Positions 4,444 to 6,645 of a stretch of 6,645 bases of DNA are shown here, piece after piece. The number at the start of each line of letters is the position of its first letter. The stretch's first letter is position 1. This stretch comes from Pseudomonadota bacterium. GTDB lineage: Bacteria; Pseudomonadota; Gammaproteobacteria; Burkholderiales; Burkholderiaceae_B. The stretch covers positions 1-6,645 of the forward strand of contig JAJYRX010000084.1 in the NCBI GenBank assembly GCA_021793875.1, read 5' to 3'. The translations under genes were made by a program, and so were the position numbers. The notes under the pieces were generated by a model that had not been told where the DNA came from, did no database searches, and worked only from the letters and a program-made list of their open reading frames with translations.

Positions 4444-6645
4444 GTGAAATTTAATGTTACCTTGCGCGGCAATAGCGCCATTTCAGAATTCCAACGCGCC
4501 CAACTAATTGCCCGCTTCGCAGGCTTAGGGCTCCCAATAAAATCCTTAGTAGCCGTATACGCTTATTTCTTTGATCTTAACCGCAGGCCAAATGAACACG
4601 ATATCGAACAGCTAGAAAAACTGTTTGATTTTGGCACGCCTCCTGAATCATATAGGGTTGCACTTGCTTGTAACATGCAGTCCTACACCGTTGCGCCCAG
4701 ATATGGCACATACTCTACTTGGTCTAGTAAAGCATTTGAGGCAATTAAAGAATGCGGTATCGATATGGTAGATCAAGTGGAAAGGGGGGTTATATGGCAG
4801 TTGACATTCAGTGATGGCATAAATACGTTACAAGATATAGATGAGGATACCCATACACTTATAACCAGCTTCTTTCATGATCGAATGACGGAGGAAGTAT
4901 ATTTGGGTGAGCTAGACTATCCTTTGGTTTTTCCTGAGCGAAAGCCAGATGAAATCAGCACCATAGATATTATGAGTAATGGTGAGGCAGCGCTCAAGCA
5001 CGCTAACCTTGAATATGGTCTTGCATTAGCCGAAGACGAAATCCAATACCTTCTGGATGCATATAACCGTATGGGTCGTAACCCTACCGATGTAGAGCTT
5101 ATGATGTTTGCCCAAGCAAACAGCGAGCACTGTAGGCATAAAATATTTAATGCTAACTGGGTCATAAATGGAGTAGAACGTGAAAGCACACTTTTCGACA
5201 TGATACGTGCTACTCACGCAGCAAACCCAGATGGAACAGTGGTTGCATACTCCGACAACGCAGCAATTATGGAGGGCGGAGAGGCCGCATTATTAAGTGC
5301 AAATGCTTATGCTCCTGGCGAATACAAGCTATCTAAGCGTACCTTGCATACGCTTATGAAGGTAGAAACCCACAACCATCCTACCGCGGTCTCGCCATAC
5401 TCAGGTGCATCTACAGGGGCCGGAGGGGAAATACGTGATGAGGGAGCTACAGGCAGAGGATCAAGCCCTAAGGCAGGTCTTACCGGGTTCACCGTGTCTA
5501 ACCTAAGAATACCCGGGGCACCAGAGCCTTGGGAGCCTAAAGGTCTGAGCCAACCCAAGCATATTGCAAACGCACATCAAATTATGATTGATGGCCCTAT
5601 CGGAGGCGCTGCATTTAACAATGAGTTTGGTCGCCCTAATATAACCGGATATTTCAGGTCTTTTGAACAGATAATTGACGGCCGCAGATGGGGGTACCAC
5701 AAACCTATCATGATTGCCGGTGGCATGGGGTATATAGATAATACTCAAACTCACAAAAATCCAATTTCAAATGGCGCACTATTAATACAAATCGGCGGCC
5801 CTGGAATGCGTATAGGAATGGGGGGCGGAGCTGCCTCAAGTGTTTCAGACGTCGGCGCTGAGGAGTTAGACTTTGATTCAGTTCAACGTGATCATGCAGA
5901 ACTGCAAAGAAGAGCGCAAGAGCTTATAAACCGTTGTTGGCAGTTAGCAGAGGATAATCCAATTATAGCTATTCATGATGTTGGTGCTGGTGGCTTATCC
6001 AATGCATTTCCCGAGCTCGTAAATGATGCTAAAAAAGGTGCTATTTTTGAGCTAAACAGAGTACCTATCAAAGACCCTAGCCTATCTCCTGTTGAAATAT
6101 GGTGTAACGAGTCTCAGGAACGTTATGTTTTGGCAATAGACCCTCACGATCTAGAAAGGTTTACAACTATTGCAGAACGAGAGCAATGTCCTTTTGCAGT
6201 TGTTGGGGTAACAATAGCCGAGCGGACATTGCGTGTAACCTATGGAGATGGTTTGCCTGGCATAGACTTACCACCACAGGAAAAAGGTATAAGGCCACTG
6301 CCAGTAAATATGTCACTTGACGTTTTGCTGGGTAAAACGCCACGCATGACTAGAGACGTAGAGGAATCACATTTGTGCTCACCGTCAATGGACCTTACAC
6401 AAATTAGTCTTGACGAAGCAGCTAAAAGTGTATTGCGTCACCCAACAGTAAGTAATAAGTCCTTCCTTATCAACATAGCAGATAGATCTGCTGGCGGTTT
6501 GATCGCACGGGATCAAATGGTTGGTCCTTACCAGGTTCCCGTTTCTGATTGCGCAGTAACTCTAACAGACTTCGAGTCTGTTAGAGGTGAGGCTATGGCA
6601 ATGGGAGAGAAAAGTCCTTTAGCTATATTAAATCCGCCTGCATCT
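4444..6645 (+). CDS. purL: Phosphoribosylformylglycinamidine synthase, large single-chain PurL (5' part)
   Basis: PurL (FGAM synthase, EC 6.3.5.3) converts formylglycinamide ribonucleotide, glutamine and ATP to formylglycinamidine ribonucleotide in purine synthesis. The frame stays open for 734 codons to the window edge. Proteobacterial PurL is about 1,300 residues, so the rest of the second synthetase half and the glutaminase domain lie outside. Seen in order: a PurS-like N-terminal domain (about 1-150), the linker with ALAEDEIQYLL, the catalytic-region motif ANSEHCRHKIF (H229), VETHNHPTA (H310, H312), GGEIRDEGATGRG, GGAAFNNEFGRP, GGGAASS, IHDVGAGGLSN (H511), EIWCNESQERYVLA, LLGKTPRMTRDV (about 628-639), DRSAGG (680-685) and GEAMAMGE (715-722). 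GTG 4444 is chosen because it places LRGNSAIS where E. coli PurL has LRGSPALS. No in-frame ATG lies nearby, and no clear Shine-Dalgarno sequence precedes it. The N-terminal domain is more divergent than the catalytic core. Confidence 0.95.
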   Translation, partial: MKFNVTLRGNSAISEFQRAQLIARFAGLGLPIKSLVAVYAYFFDLNRRPNEHDIEQLEKLFDFGTPPESYRVALACNMQSYTVAPRYGTYSTWSSKAFEAIKECGIDMVDQVERGVIWQLTFSDGINTLQDIDEDTHTLITSFFHDRMTEEVYLGELDYPLVFPERKPDEISTIDIMSNGEAALKHANLEYGLALAEDEIQYLLDAYNRMGRNPTDVELMMFAQANSEHCRHKIFNANWVINGVERESTLFDMIRATHAANPDGTVVAYSDNAAIMEGGEAALLSANAYAPGEYKLSKRTLHTLMKVETHNHPTAVSPYSGASTGAGGEIRDEGATGRGSSPKAGLTGFTVSNLRIPGAPEPWEPKGLSQPKHIANAHQIMIDGPIGGAAFNNEFGRPNITGYFRSFEQIIDGRRWGYHKPIMIAGGMGYIDNTQTHKNPISNGALLIQIGGPGMRIGMGGGAASSVSDVGAEELDFDSVQRDHAELQRRAQELINRCWQLAEDNPIIAIHDVGAGGLSNAFPELVNDAKKGAIFELNRVPIKDPSLSPVEIWCNESQERYVLAIDPHDLERFTTIAEREQCPFAVVGVTIAERTLRVTYGDGLPGIDLPPQEKGIRPLPVNMSLDVLLGKTPRMTRDVEESHLCSPSMDLTQISLDEAAKSVLRHPTVSNKSFLINIADRSAGGLIARDQMVGPYQVPVSDCAVTLTDFESVRGEAMAMGEKSPLAILNPPAS
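6560..6586 (+). repeat. Perfect 12-bp inverted repeat within purL
   Basis: CTCTAACAGACT (6560-6571) and AGTCTGTTAGAG (6575-6586) are exact reverse complements separated by TCG. The repeat is inside the coding sequence at about residues 706-714, a stretch that is variable between PurL proteins. It has no T run after it, so it is not a terminator. The reading frame and local length match E. coli PurL, so it does not look like an insertion. Its function is unknown. Confidence 0.8.

Noticed and set aside
4917..5754. Four minus-strand open frames of 63-94 codons across 4917-5754.
   Set aside because: This whole stretch is an uninterrupted plus-strand purL frame with family motifs; the antisense frames are shadows of it.
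6626..6645. Adapter remnant at the right edge, by analogy with the left edge.
   Set aside because: The last bases continue the PurL frame (LAILNPPAS) and do not match adapter sequence in either orientation.
1..6645. Mobile element, CRISPR array, tRNA/rRNA gene, toxin-antitoxin or defence system.
   Set aside because: Almost every base is in six housekeeping-type genes. The only gaps are 2, 45, 27, 2 and 71 bases, and none contains repeats or RNA-gene structure of these kinds.

Overview
The window reads as a chromosomal fragment from an AT-leaning (roughly low-forties percent G+C by eye) betaproteobacterium, most likely of the order Burkholderiales and perhaps Alcaligenaceae-like. The assignment rests on remembered family similarity, not a search. 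GreB has the long acidic N-terminus and the AASNGDRSENGDY core of betaproteobacterial GreB. PurL is the large single-chain proteobacterial type. All six genes lie on the plus strand and are tightly packed.

Layout. (1) Bases 1-10 match the 3' end of the common Illumina adapter and are probably untrimmed adapter, so genomic sequence starts at about 11. (2) 11-678 is the 3' part of the E1-beta gene of a branched-chain 2-oxo acid dehydrogenase. It is followed 2 bases later by its E2 acyltransferase (681-1961). No E3 (lpdV) gene follows. (3) After a 44-base gap with a possible promoter and a good ribosome binding site come an alpha/beta hydrolase (2007-2954), a PHP-domain phosphoesterase of the YciV/RNase AM/nucleoside bisphosphate phosphatase kind (ATG 2982-3818), and greB (3821-4372). 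(4) A 71-base gap holding a terminator-like hairpin separates these from purL, which starts at GTG 4444 and runs open off the right edge.

How the genes work together. The first two encode sequential subunits of one complex that converts the 2-oxo acids of Val, Leu and Ile to acyl-CoAs. The PHP enzyme and GreB are nearly contiguous, and both could act on RNA ends or short RNA, which is a weak functional hint only. PurL is a housekeeping purine biosynthesis enzyme and probably a separate transcription unit.

I see no mobile element, CRISPR array, RNA gene or undescribed multi-gene system. The points most worth a second look are the adapter remnant, an E2 subunit-binding domain that lacks its conserved Gly/Arg loop, a hydrolase insertion with a CxHxCxH cluster, and a perfect 12-bp inverted repeat inside purL.
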